From Haematobia irritans (taxonomy: Eukaryota > Arthropoda > Insecta > Diptera > Muscidae), in the NCBI RefSeq assembly GCF_050003625.1, contig NC_134398.1, positions 70,626,891-70,690,890 on the forward strand: 64,000 nucleotides of DNA, given 5' to 3'. Shown one piece after another: positions 45,885 to 56,849 of this stretch (positions are counted from its first letter, which is position 1; each line of letters starts with the position of its first letter). Made by a program: the position numbers and the translations under genes. The notes under the pieces were generated by a model. It was not told where the DNA came from. It was given only the letters and a program-made list of their open reading frames with translations, and searched no databases.

Positions 45885-46862
45885 GGACTAATTTTCCTTA
45901 AAGTAAAGAAACACATTTTCGATTTAAAGAAATTGTCCTTAATTTAACTGAAATATTGAAACTTTAGATTTAAGACAAAAACGCATCAAATATAGACTAA
46001 GATTTATTTTGAGCATTTAGCATCTTTGGTTTGATGTTTTTTTTGGAATTAAGAAAACATATTTTTACTTTGAAGTATCCGTCATAATTTGGATTTTTAA
46101 ACTGGCATTTATTTGTACGTGAATAGCTTTATTAATAAAATTCGACAATTCGCTGGAAAATTTCTTTATTTTAAAGAAGCCGCATCTTTGTCTCGGAATC
46201 AATACCAAATTCCTTAAGGGAAGGTCAAAATCTTTGGATCAAAGTAAACTTTTTTGAGTGCAGTTTAGATAAAAAGTTCTAAAATTAAAAAATAAAAAAT
46301 CGTTTCTAGTAGGTTCACTGTAGCGATGTCCTTCCACCCGTAAATAGAATTTGCGCTAATCACGAACGAAACACACTATCGACATCAAACTTTGTACAGT
46401 AAAAAAAAGTTTACTTGGATCCAAAGATGTTGACCTTCCCTCAAGGATTTTGGTATTGATTCCCAGCCAAAGATACGACTTCTTTGAAATAAATAAATTT
46501 TTTAGCGACCTATCTGGCTGTAAACATAGGACTAGTAAAATTAAAATTAGGATACCGATCTCATTTATCAAATTTTCATTCTCTTTTCGCGGTTTATTAA
46601 TAAAGAAACTCGGACAAACAAATGTCTGTTTAAAAATCCAAATTATAACGGATACTTCAAAGTAACAAATGTTTTCTTAATTCCAAAAAACTTTAAACCA
46701 ACGACGCTAAATCCTCAAAATAAGTCTTAGCCTATATTTGAAGCGTTTTTATCTTAAATCGAAAGTTTCAATATTTCAGTTAATTTAAGCACAATTTCTT
46801 TAAATCAAAAATGTGTTTCTTTACTTTAAGGAAAATTAGCCTTAGTTCGAAAACATGCGACT
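45885..46862. repeat. Two family F repeats in inverted orientation
   Basis: 45890-46262 and 46396-46862 are inverted copies: TTTTCCTTAAAGTAAAGAAA opens the left arm and TTTCTTTACTTTAAGGAAAA closes the right. AGTAAACTTTTTTGAGTG ends the left arm and AAAAAAAGTTTACTT starts the right. The spacer is about 130 bp. They form a large imperfect palindrome; whether this is one foldback element or two insertions is unclear. Confidence 0.75.
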
Positions 46863-47021
46863 TTAAATTTGTGTCCCAAATTTAATAAAAAAAAAATTTG
46901 AAGCAAAAATTATAAACTTTATTTTAATTAAAATTTCATTATTTTAAATAAATTTGTTCTTAATATTTTGTAAATTTCGAATCCTAACATTTTGGTTGCG
47001 TAATCTTTAATATCATGTAAA

Positions 47022-47210
47022 TATTTATACCCTGTGCCACACTGTGGAACAGGGTATTATAAGTTAGTGAATATGTTTGCAACACCCAGAAGGAGACGCG
47101 ATAGACATATGGCGTCTTTGGCAATAATGCTCAGGGATTTTTGTGATCCCTGAGTCGATCTAGCCATGTCCGTCTATCCGTCCGTCCCAGAAGCCAGGAC
47201 CCAGAAGCCA
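47022..47210 (+). repeat. Family B repeat, 5' fragment
   Basis: TTTATACCCTGTGCCACACTGTGGAACAGGG, then GTCTTTGGCAATAATGCTCA and CCGTCTATCCGTCCGTCC. It ends at CCCAGAAGCCAG, where the non-LTR fragment begins. Confidence 0.85.
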
Positions 47211-47214
47211 GAGA

Positions 47215-50200
47215 GTAATCTGGATAGAATCAATAGCTGGGCTTATAACAATGGCCTGAAACTCAATCCAAAAAAATTTAAACGTCTGATAATTTACAAA
47301 AACAAACTCATCAACCATTCACAACATCAAATAACCATAAATAACACCAATGTCGATATTGTACAAACTGCTATAAACCTTGGGGTTATCTTCAAAAATT
47401 CGCTCACTTGGACCAACCACTTCCAAGAAAATATCGCTAAAATCAGAATGCTTTTGGCGACAACGTATCTTTTATATTCATATCGTTTGTTTAAAATTTA
47501 TGTTTAAAAACTGTGGTATAAGTCTTTAAATGTAAATTTTGAGAAAATAATTTGTAAGTTGAAATGTTTAACAATCTCAATTAAAAAAAGTGTAATTTTT
47601 AAATTTATTATTTTTCAAATAGACGAAATCCCCTGAAAGAAGTCAACAAGTATTGACGAAACGTTGGGATAAAAATGTGAAAAGGTTTTCTTCTTTACAT
47701 CAATGAATTTAGGCCCAACTAGCTAAATAAAACATAAAAGGAACAGAAAATATTGACCAATCAAACAATTAAACATAAGAAAACGTATCTTGTTCTAGCT
47801 CTTTTATATGGAATAGAAATATTTGGAAACTGCAGTTGTGATGACAAACAAAAGCTACTTGTAGCTTACAACAACATTGCGCGTTATGTCTTCAATAAGA
47901 GACGTTATGATCACGTATCGTCGTTTTCCTACCAGCTGTTCAACATGAGCTTCGAAAACTTGATTAAATTCAGATGTTTACTTCTTCTGCAAAAAATGAT
48001 TTATAATGGCGAGCCCCATATATATTCTAGAGGTTAAAGTTCGGTCGATCAAATCGAGAAATTTTTGTTCAGATATTCCAGATCTTAGCAACTATTTCTG
48101 ATATATGCGATTCGTCTCTGGAACAATCTCCCTACCCCAATTCAATTAATAAGCAACACAGTGCTTTCTAAAAAAGAATTAAGATTACATTTACAATAAT
48201 CTTAATATTATACAATTCTTGATATAATGTGTATACTTGTCGCATCTCAAATCGCAACCAATTTTGTTGTCATTTATAAACTAGATATAATTAATTTTTA
48301 TACCCAGCGCCACACTGTGGAACAGGGTATTATAAGTTAGTGCATATGTTTGTATTATAAGTTAGTGCATATGTTTGTGTCTATTTCGTCTCCAGAAGGA
48401 GACGAGATAGACACATGGTGTCTTTGCCAATAATGCTCAGGGTGGGTCCCTGAGTCGATATAACCATGTCCGTCTGTCCGTCCGTCCGTCTGTCTGTGAA
48501 CACATTTTTGTGATCAAAGTCTAGGTCGCAATTTAAGTCCAATCGCCTTCAAATTTGGCACATGTTCCTAATTTGGGTCAGAATAGAACCCTATTGATTT
48601 TGTAAGAAATCGGTTCAGATTTAGATATAGCTCCCATATATATCTTTCGCCCGATATGGACTAATATGGTCCTAAAAGCCAGAGTTTTGACCCAATTTGG
48701 TTGAAATTTTGCACAGAGTGTAGATTTAGCATTGTAGCTATACGTGCCAAATTTCCGTCCGTCCGTCTGTCTGTGAACACATTTTTGTGATCAAAGTCTA
48801 GGTCGCAATTTAAGTCCAATCGCCTTCAAATTTGGCACATGTTCCTAATTTGGGTCAGAATAGAACCCTATTGATTTTGGAAGAAATCGGTTCAGATTTA
48901 GATATAGCTCCCATATATATCTTTCGCCCGATATGCACTAATATGGACCCAGCAGCCAGAGTTTTATACCGATGTGCTTGAAATTTTGTACAAACATAAC
49001 ACTTAGTCGTATAGTCATGTGTGCCAAATTTGATTGCAATCGCTTCAGATTTAGATATAGCTCCCATATATATCTTTCGCCCGATATGGACTTATATGGC
49101 CCCAGAAGCCAGATTTTTGGCCGAATTTGGTTGAAATTTTGTACTAGGAGTACAATTAGAAGTATAGTCAAGTCTACAAAATTTGATTGAAATCGGTTCA
49201 GATTTAGATAAAGCTCCCATATATATCTTTCGCCCGATATGGACTAATATGTCCTAAAAGCCAGAGTTTTGGTCCAATTTGGTTGAAATTTTGCACAGGG
49301 AGTAGATTTAGCATTGCAGCTATGCGTGCCAAATTTGGTTGAAATCGATTCAGATTTAGATATAGCTCCAATATGTATCTTTCGCCCTTATATGGACCCA
49401 GAAGCCAGAGTTTTATCCCGATTGGTTTGAAATTTTGCACAAGGAGTACACTTGGTGGTATAGTCATGTGTCCCAAATTTGATTGAAATCGCTTCAGATT
49501 TAGATATAGTTTCCATATATATTTTTCGCCCGATATGTACATATATGGCCCCAGAAGCCAGAGTTTTGGCTCAATTTGGTTGAAATTTTGCACTAGGAGT
49601 ACAATTAGTAATATAGTCATGTGTGCCAAATTTGATTGAAATCAGTTCAGATTTAGATATAGCTCCCATATATATGTTTTTCTGATTTCGACAAAAATGG
49701 TCAAAATACCAACATTTTCCTTGTAAAATCGCCACTGCTTAGTCGAAAAGTTGTAAAAATGACTCTAATTTTCCTAAACTTCTAATACATATATATATCG
49801 AGCGATAAATCATAAATAAACTTTTGCGAAGTTTCCTTAAAATTGCTTCAGATTTAAATGTTTCCCATATTTTTTACTAACATTGTGTTCCACCCTAGTG
49901 CATTAGCCGACTTAAATTTTGAGTCTATAGATTTTGCAGAAGTCTATCAAATTCTGTCCAGATCGAGTGATATTTAAGTGTATGTATTTGGGACAAACCT
50001 TTATATATAGCCCCCAACACATTTCACGGATATGATATGGTATCGAAAATTTAGTTCTACAAAGTGGTGCAGGGTGTAATATAGTCGGCCCCGCCCGACT
50101 TTAGACTTTCCTTACTTGTCATATTTAATGTTATATGCATATAGTATTTTTATATCTAATAACTCAAAATATATTGTTAATCGACTTAATCCTTAGTACT

Positions 50201-50272
50201 GTCATATATAAGATTTAAATCTTGTTGTACTAAGGATCACTAAATATACGAATAAATAAATAAATAAACTAT
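47215..50272 (+). pseudogene. Non-LTR retrotransposon 3' remnant, split by a family B repeat
   Basis: 47215-47507 reads NLDRINSWAYNNGLKLNPKK, then TINNTNVDIVQTAINLGVIF and NSLTWTNHFQENIAKIRMLL, the region after the reverse transcriptase palm/thumb in jockey-like LINEs. After a gap, 47753-48190 gives LLYGIEIFGNCSCDDKQKLL and ARYVFNKRRYDHVS, and after frame changes RYSRS and IRLWNNLPTPIQLI near the C-terminus. A family B element occupies 48295-50119. The 3' UTR then resumes and ends in (AATA)n at 50252-50272. No catalytic motif remains; non-functional. LINE-type is secure, clade is not. Confidence 0.75.
48295..50119 (+). repeat. Family B repeat (forward), full length with internal duplication
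   Basis: The 5' end is TTTTTATACCCAGCGCCACA, then the CACTGTGG palindrome and CCGTCCGTCCGTCTGTCTG. Units with TAGCTCCCATATATATCTTT follow at 48905, 49058, 49210, 49363, 49507 and 49660 (steps 153, 152, 153, 144, 153). The 3' end has GTCGGCCCCGCCCGAC then TTTAGACTTTCCTTACTTGT. A 277-bp tandem duplication near the 5' side repeats the GTCTGTCTGTGAACAC start (48488 and 48765). It inserted in the 3' UTR of a LINE remnant. Confidence 0.88.
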
Positions 50273-50549
50273 CTGCCGGCAGTTGTATCACCCGCCAAAT
50301 TCGGACGACTGATATGGGAAATCCAACTAATACTATATATGGTGTTGGTTGTATCGGACGATAAAATTGGTCGTTGCTACCTTCGTCATTGGGTTGTATC
50401 ACCCAACTTTAAAGCACTGAATTGAAAAACAAAATCCCGCAAAATATTGTATTTTATTAATATTTTTTAGATGATAGAATGGTACATATACCTAAGAACA
50501 ATATATTGTTACGTTTTTATATTGAAACATGTTTAATAACTCGACAATT
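50273..50549. other. Unassigned sequence after the LINE tail
   Basis: Contains two GTTGTATCACCC copies (50283 and 50393). No gene recognised. Confidence 0.35.
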
Positions 50550-50800
50550 AACAAGTAAGGAAAGTCTAAAGTTGGGCGGGGCCGACTATATTATACCCTG
50601 CACCACTTTGTATACCTAAATTTTCGATACCATATTACATCCGTCAAATCAGTTGGGGGCTATATATAAAGGTTTGTCCCAAATACATACATTTAAATAT
50701 CACTCGATCTAGACAGAATTTGACAGACTTCTACAAAATCTATAGACTCAAAATTTAAGTCGGCTAATGCACTAGGGTGGAACACAATTTTAGTAAAAAA
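50550..50800 (-). repeat. Family B repeat, 3' terminal fragment (reverse)
   Basis: Starts ACAAGTAAGGAAAGTCTAAA with the GC hairpin and runs about 250 bp to AACACAATTTTAGTAAAAAA, where the next family B copy begins with its own terminus. This suggests one copy inserted in another, or an end-to-end duplication. Confidence 0.8.
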
Positions 50801-51539
50801 CATGTAAGGAAAGTCCAAAGTCCAGCGGGGCCGACTTATTATACCCTGCACCACTTTGTAGATCTAAATTTTCGGTACCATATCACATCCGTCAAATGTG
50901 TTTGGGGCTATATATCAAGGTTTGTCTCAAATACATACATATAAATATCACTCGATCTGGACAGAATTTGATACTCTTTTACAAAATCTATAGACTCAAA
51001 ATTTAAGTTGGCTAATGTACTAGGGTGGAACACAAGTTTAGTAAAAAAATATGAGAAACATTTAAATCTGAAGCAATTTTAAGGAAACTTCGCAAAAGTT
51101 TATTTTTGATTTATCGCTCGATATATATTTATTAGAAGTTTAGGAAAATTAGAGTCATTTTTACAACTTTTCGACTAAGCAGTGGCGATTTAACAAGGAA
51201 AATGTTGGTATTTTGACCATTTTTGTCGAAATCAGAAAAACATATATATGGGAGCTATATCTAAATCTGAACCGATGTCGACCAAATTTGGCACGCATAC
51301 CTACAATGCTAATTCTATTCCCTGTGCAAAATTTCAACTAAATCGGAGTTAAAAATTTGCCTCTGTGGTCATATGAGTGTAAATCGTGCGAAAGCTATAT
51401 ATGGGAGATATATCCAAATCTGAACCGATTTCAACCAAATTTGGCACACATAGTTACAACGCTAATTCTACTCCTTATGCAAAATTTCAACTAAATCGGA
51501 GCAAAAAATTGGCCTCTGTGGGCAAATGAGTGTATATAT

Positions 51540-52421
51540 TAGAGGTGAACACGTGACACGAAATTGTCGTGACTCACGAAAATGTTCGTGACTCACACGT
51601 GAGTCGTGAGTCACGCTGACGGCAACGGCGTGAGTGTGCGTGAGCGTGATTAACCAACCAAATGTCGTGCGTGAGCGTGAGTCACGAAAATAATATCTTC
51701 GTGAGTGTGCGTGAGTAACGAATTTCGGAAAAACACGCTCACGAAAATGATCCCGCTGACGAACATAAATTGCTTACGAGTTGAATTCATTTATAATTTT
51801 AGTCACATCCTAGGTGGTAAGAGTTTTATAACGCACTCGATTTTAACCATACTCATGTAGGGATGCCAGATTTTGAAGAGGCAAAAAGAGCACATACGAA
51901 AAAAATAAAATAAAAACATTTAATTCCATAATAATTCATTTAAACATAAAAAAAGTTCGTAACATATACATAAAATAAACCACTTTCAACTCAAGCTAAT
52001 TTTCTTACAGTACTTTGTAAGTCATTTGTTATTGAAAGAAGTTTGTTTACATTTAGAACAGAGTACAAAAGCACAAAAAGAGTACTTAACTAAAAATAGA
52101 GTACTTTTGCGTGCTCTTTTGGCCTATCTTGTTTTAAGAGCACATTTTGTAAAAAAGAGCACATGTGCTCTTTAAAAGAGCACGCCTGGCATCCCTATAC
52201 TCATGTTTTCAGTCAGGTTCTAAAGTAAGTCACTCATAAAAATATTCGTGAGTCACGAGGTTTTTCGTTAGTCACGACATTTTTCTTGAGTCACGACATT
52301 TAAAAGATTTTCGTGCGTGAGTGTGCGTGAGTCCTACCAAAAAATGTCGTGCGTGAATAAGATTTCTCCGTCGTGAGTGTGCGTGAGCGTGAGCAAAATA
52401 TTACTCACGAGCACACCTCTA
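51540..52421. mobile_element. hAT-like element with TGAGTCA arrays, copy 2
   Basis: Ends TAGAGGTGAACACG and (complement) TAGAGGTGTGCTCGTGAG, flanked by GTATATAT and CTATATAT (7 of 8). The interior is dominated by GTGAGTCACG, GTGCGTGAGCGTG and CGTGAGTGTGCGTGAG modules on both arms, separated by a nested 340-bp hAT element. No coding capacity. Confidence 0.82.
51858..52197. mobile_element. hAT-type MITE, perfect 8-bp target duplication
   Basis: Ends TAGGGATGCCAG and its complement, flanked by TACTCATG at 51850-51857 and 52198-52205. The right arm has AAGAGCACATGTGCTCTT, a perfect hairpin core. 340 bp, no gene. It sits within copy 2 of the TGAGTCA-rich element. Confidence 0.93.
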
Positions 52422-53331
52422 CTATATATGGGAGATATTTCGAAATCTGAACCGATTTCAACCAAATTTGGCACGCATATGCTAATTCTACTCCCTGTGC
52501 AAAATTTCAACTAAATCGGAGCAAAAAATTGGCATCTGTGGTCATATGAGTGTAAATCGGGCGAAAGCTATATATGGGAGCTATATCCAAATCTGAACCG
52601 ATTTCAACCAAATTTGGCACGCATAGCTACAATGCTAATTCTACTCCCTGTGCAAAATTTCAATTAAATCAGAATAAAAGATTGGCCACTGTGGTCATAT
52701 GGGTGTAAATCGGGCGAACGATATATATGGGAGCTAAATGTAAATCTGAACCGATTTCAATTGACTACACCACTTGACTACACCACTAATTGTACTCCTA
52801 GTGCAAAATTTCAACCAATTTGGGGTAAAACTCTGGCTTCTGGGACCGTATTAGTCCATATCGCGCGAAAGATATATATGGGAGCTATATCTAAATTTGA
52901 ACCGATTTCAATAAAATTTGGCACACTTGACTATAGTACTAATTGTTCTTCTTGTGCAAAATTTTAAGCAAATTAGGGTAAAACTCTGGCTTCTGGGGCC
53001 ATATAAGTCCATATCGGGCGAAATATATATATTTGGGAGTTATATCTAAATCCGAACCGATTTCTTCCAAAATCAATAGGGTTCTATTCTGAGCCAAAAC
53101 ACATACTTGTGCCAAATTTGAAGTCGATTGACTAAAGCTGCGACCTAGACTTTGATTACAAAAATGTGTTCACGGACAGACGGACAGACGGACATGGCTA
53201 TATCGACTCCGGAGCCCACCCTGAGCATTTTTCCCAAAGATACCATGTGTCTATCTCGTCTCCTTCTGGGTGTTGCAAACATATGAACTAACTTATAATA
53301 CCCTGTTCCACAGTGTGGCGAAGGGTATAAT

Positions 53332-54063
53332 TAAGTCAGGAAATTAGTTTGGAGTTTTAAAAAACGAAATACGAAACTATCCCTTTCTCGGAGTTTCATG
53401 TATATACTCGTAAGGCAGATGTAGACATGAATTTTTTCAGAGCTGCTTTTAATTCGTTAAATATTTTAAACTTATGCGCTTTAACACAATGAAATTATTC
53501 CATATTGAGGATGCGCACCGTATCATTGTATTATTTTAATTTCACAACCAATATAGTGTACTTAGGCCAGTTTCGCACGGCGCGAGTTGTTCGTGAAAAT
53601 ATTTTATAGGCAGTCCATGGAGAAGGCAAATAAACTTCGAAACTGTTGAGAAATATTTCGTTTTCAGTTGTTGTTATTTGAAATTAAAAAAAACACTCTA
53701 TCCTTCAACAATAATAATTTGCTAATAATTTTATTGACATTTCAAAAATATATCCAAAGAAATTCGGCTGTGAGTACCAGACGTAAATGCTGACTACTAA
53801 ATGACAGTTATGAAGGTTTTATAAGGTTGGTTGTGCCTATCGAATTCGATCAAAATTTTTCAAATTTTACCGATACTATTAGTAATTGAATTTAATTTAA
53901 AGGTACTTTTAAATACTTTAACAAATCTAACAAGCAAAAATCTTCACCTCCATTTAGACAATGAAATATGTCATTGTGAGTTAATATATATATCGATTAA
54001 AGTATCTCAAGCGTAGCTCATTTAACACTGGATATCTGGCTATGACATGGTTAATTGTTTCGA
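53332..54063. other. Non-coding stretch between family B copies
   Basis: No gene or repeat family recognised. Short open frames have no domain. Confidence 0.4.
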
Positions 54064-54196
54064 TTTCTCCAAAGTGGATATGGTGTCTTTGGCAATAATG
54101 CTCAGGGGGGGTCCCTGAGTCGATATAACCATGTCCGTCTGTCCGTCCGTCCGTCCGTCCGTCTGTCTGTGAACACATTTTTGTGATCAAAGTCTA

Positions 54197-55472
54197 AAGG
54201 GTGATACGGTCAAAATTTGGTCAATATAAACTTGACGTATTTCTTTCAATATTGCATTTAAAAAACCTGAACACCCCTCATTTTGAAGGTGTGTGTGTGT
54301 AGAATGTTGCTTCTATTTTAATTTTGGAATTCACTCTTCAGTTGTCAAAATGCCGTCCAAGCAAGAAGAGCAGCGTATCAAAATTTTGCTCGCGCATCGC
54401 GAAAATCCGAGCTACTCGCACGCAAAGCTGGCAAAATCGCTAAAAGTTGCCAAATCAACCGTTACAAATGCAATTAAAGTGTTTGGGGGACGTTTGTTGA
54501 CAGCCAGGAAGTCTGGATCGGGGGGAAATCGAAAACCGGAAGCCGCTGAGACGACAAAGAGAGTTGCCGGTAGTTTCAAGCGAAACCCTAACCTCTCTCT
54601 CCGAGATGCCGCAAATAAGCTGGGTGTATCGTCTACAACCGTGCATCGATCCAAAAAACGAGCCGGACTATCGACTTACAAGAAGGTAGTGACTCCAAAT
54701 CGCAATGATAAACAAAATACGACGGCCAAAGCGCGATCCCGGAGGCTGTACACGACGATGCTGGACGACGAAACCTACGTCAAAGCCGACTGCAAGCAGC
54801 TTCCAGGACAGGAGTTTTATACGGCAAAAGGAAGGGGAAAGGTAGCAGATATTTTCAAGCACATAAAACTGTCAAAGTTCGCAAAGAAATATCTGGTTTG
54901 GCAAGCCATCTGTACCTGTGGCTTGAAAAGCAGCATTTTCATAGCTTCCGGGACTGTCAACCAAGAAATTTACGTGAAAGAGTGTTTGAATAAACGTCTG
55001 CTGCCTTTCCTGAAGAAACACGATTGTTTCGTACTGTTTTGGCCGGATTTGGCATCTTGCCATTACGGTAAAAAGGCCATGGAGTGGTACGCCGCCAACA
55101 ACGTGCAGGTAGTTCCCAAGGACAAGAACCCTCCCAACACGCCAGAGCTCCGCCCAATTGAGAAATACTGGGCTATTGTCAAGCGGAACCTAAAGAAGAT
55201 CAAAAAAGCTGCTAAGGACGAGCAGCAGTTCAAGGCAAACTGGCTTTCTGCGGCGAAGAAGGTGGACAAGGTGGCTGTACAAAATCTGATGGCAGGTGTC
55301 AAGCGTGAGGCCCGGCAATTCGGATTTGGAAAAGCGAAAGCCTAACCGAATATTTTTCCTGAATTTTATACTAATTGAACTTGTAAAAGAAGTTTAATTT
55401 GATTTTTTAAATAAACGATTTCACCGATTTACACGCGTTTTCCCTTGACCAAATTTTGACCGTATCACCCTT
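54197..55472 (+). mobile_element. DD37E Tc1/mariner-type element, apparently intact
   Basis: A 1276-bp element with TA at 54195-54196 and 55473-55474. TIRs begin AAGGGTGATACGGTCAAAAT on both strands (about 27 bp). It contains one uninterrupted gene of 331 codons. The untouched family B copy at 48530 shows the pre-insertion sequence (AAGTCTAGGTCGC). A deleted sister copy is at 9998-10877. Confidence 0.95.
54350..55345 (+). CDS. DD37E transposase
   Basis: 331 aa. I chose the ATG at 54350 (MPSKQEEQRIKILLAHREN) because it fits the start of the helix-turn-helix; the frame is open 19 codons further upstream. The first helix-turn-helix includes SHAKLAKSLKVAKSTVTNAI (residues 23-42). A basic linker RKSGSGGNRKPEAAE follows, then the second helix-turn-helix NLSLRDAANKLGVSSTTVHR (81-100). 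Catalytic residues: D139/D140 (MLDDETYVKAD), D233 (FWPDLASCHYGKK) and E271 (ELRPIEKYWAIVK). D233 and E271 are 37 residues apart, hence DD37E. Codons 134-140 go straight into the first Asp motif; a small in-frame deletion there is possible and would inactivate it. Otherwise intact. Confidence 0.93.
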   Translation: MPSKQEEQRIKILLAHRENPSYSHAKLAKSLKVAKSTVTNAIKVFGGRLLTARKSGSGGNRKPEAAETTKRVAGSFKRNPNLSLRDAANKLGVSSTTVHRSKKRAGLSTYKKVVTPNRNDKQNTTAKARSRRLYTTMLDDETYVKADCKQLPGQEFYTAKGRGKVADIFKHIKLSKFAKKYLVWQAICTCGLKSSIFIASGTVNQEIYVKECLNKRLLPFLKKHDCFVLFWPDLASCHYGKKAMEWYAANNVQVVPKDKNPPNTPELRPIEKYWAIVKRNLKKIKKAAKDEQQFKANWLSAAKKVDKVAVQNLMAGVKREARQFGFGKAKA

Positions 55473-56046
55473 TAGATCGCAATATAAGTCAAATCGCCTT
55501 CAAATTTGGCACGTGTTCCTTTTTTGGGTCATAATAGAACCCTATTGATTTTGGAAGAAATCAGTTCAGATTTAGATATAGCTCCCATATATATCTTTCG
55601 CCCGATATGCACTTATATGGCCCCAGAAGCCAGAGTTTTGGCCCAATTTGGTTGAAATTTTGCACTAGGAGTACAATTGGTAGTATAGTCATGTGTTAAC
55701 TTCAAATACATATATATATCCAGCGATAAATCATAAATAAACTTATGTGAAGTTTCCTTAAAATTGCTTCAGATTTAAATGTTTCCCATATTTTTTTTTT
55801 ACTAACATTGCGTTTCACCCTAGTGCATTAGCCAACTTAAATTTTGAGTCTATAGAATTTGATGAAGTCTATCAAATTCTGTCCAGATCGAGTGATATTT
55901 AAATGTATGTATTTGGGACAAACCTTTTATATATAGCACCCAACACAACTGACGGATGTGGTATGGTATCGAAAATTTAGATCTACAAAGTGGTGAAGGG
56001 TATAATATAGTCGGCCCCGCCCGACTTTAGACTTTCCTTACTTGTT

Positions 56047-56514
56047 TTTTTATTGAAAAAATAAAAATTTTGCAATAAACGATTTTTTTTTGTCATAAAA
56101 GTTTAAAATTTTCGAAGCAATTCAAAAAACTCTAACAAAAGAAAAACGTTTTCGGTTCACGTTTTCCAAACGGTTCTTTTTCTTTGCGTGTACTTACTTT
56201 TTGACACGATATAATTGAGAATATTTAGGAAGATTTGTTAACTATCGAAATTATTATATTGGGTATTTGAAATATTTCAAAATTACGCCAAACACATTTT
56301 GCTTCAAGCATATATATTTTCAGGATTGGTCCAAACAAAATATTGTTTGTATTGTTCAAACATGTCGCAAACATCTTATACTAGCTTATGAACATTATAT
56401 GCTAGCACTTAAAAATAATGTGCTAAAAATTTTAGTTCCAAACATATAATTTTTACACCCAAACACTCGTCCGTGCACTCATGATTGTTGAAGAAATGAA
56501 TCGCACATGTTTTT
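56047..56514. repeat. AT-rich DNA with a family D fragment
   Basis: 56285-56470 matches family D: CACATTTTGCTTCAAGCATA, TTCAGGATTGGTCCAAACAA, AACATTATATGCTAGCACTT. No gene. Confidence 0.55.
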
Positions 56515-56745
56515 GAGTTAGGTTAGGCTAGATTAGGTATAGTGGCAGCTCGCTATTTCAGGCTCTTTTAGACTATTCAGGCTATGTTATCTTGGCAATT
56601 ATGTATCTGATGCCTGCAAAATAAGTTTGAGGTGATCACATTCCTTCTCAGTGTGTAAGCGGTCTCTCGCAACGTGCGACTCGCCTATAAGACGAGCTGA
56701 TAAAAAAGAAGCGGTATCATAATGGACTGAATTGTCTAAGTCTTC
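56515..56745 (-). mobile_element. Degenerate SINE-like fragment
   Basis: Tail-like GTTAGGTTAGGCTAG, then GTGGCAGCTCGCTATTTCAGG and TATTCAGGC, similar to the 3' part of the SINE at 24041-24385. The remainder diverges, ending with TATCATAATGGACTGAATTG. An old or rearranged copy. Confidence 0.5.
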
Positions 56746-56849
56746 AAATAACAATATTCATTTTTAGTGTAGCATTGTTATTCCCACATTGTATTTCAAT
56801 AATTTTTCATTAACACTTTCGACCCCGAATTTTTATAAGTATCGCTAAA

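Larger units (their letters stand above)
50801..53331 (-). repeat. Family B repeat (reverse), hosts a hAT-like element
   Basis: Left terminus CATGTAAGGAAAGTCCAAAG and GCGGGGCCGAC; right terminus CCACAGTGTGGCGAAGGG. Units with TATATGGGAGCTATATC lie between. CGGACAGACGGACAGACGG at about 53174. Interrupted at 51540-52421. Confidence 0.85.
54064..56046 (+). repeat. Family B repeat (forward), hosts a DD37E transposon
   Basis: Starts within GGTGTCTTTGGCAATAATGC; the 5' palindrome is missing. CCGTCCGTCCGTCCGTCCG at about 54139. The DD37E element interrupts at AGTC-TA-GATCGC. It ends GGCCCCGCCCGACTTTAGAC then TTTCCTTACTTGTT at about 56046. Confidence 0.85.
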
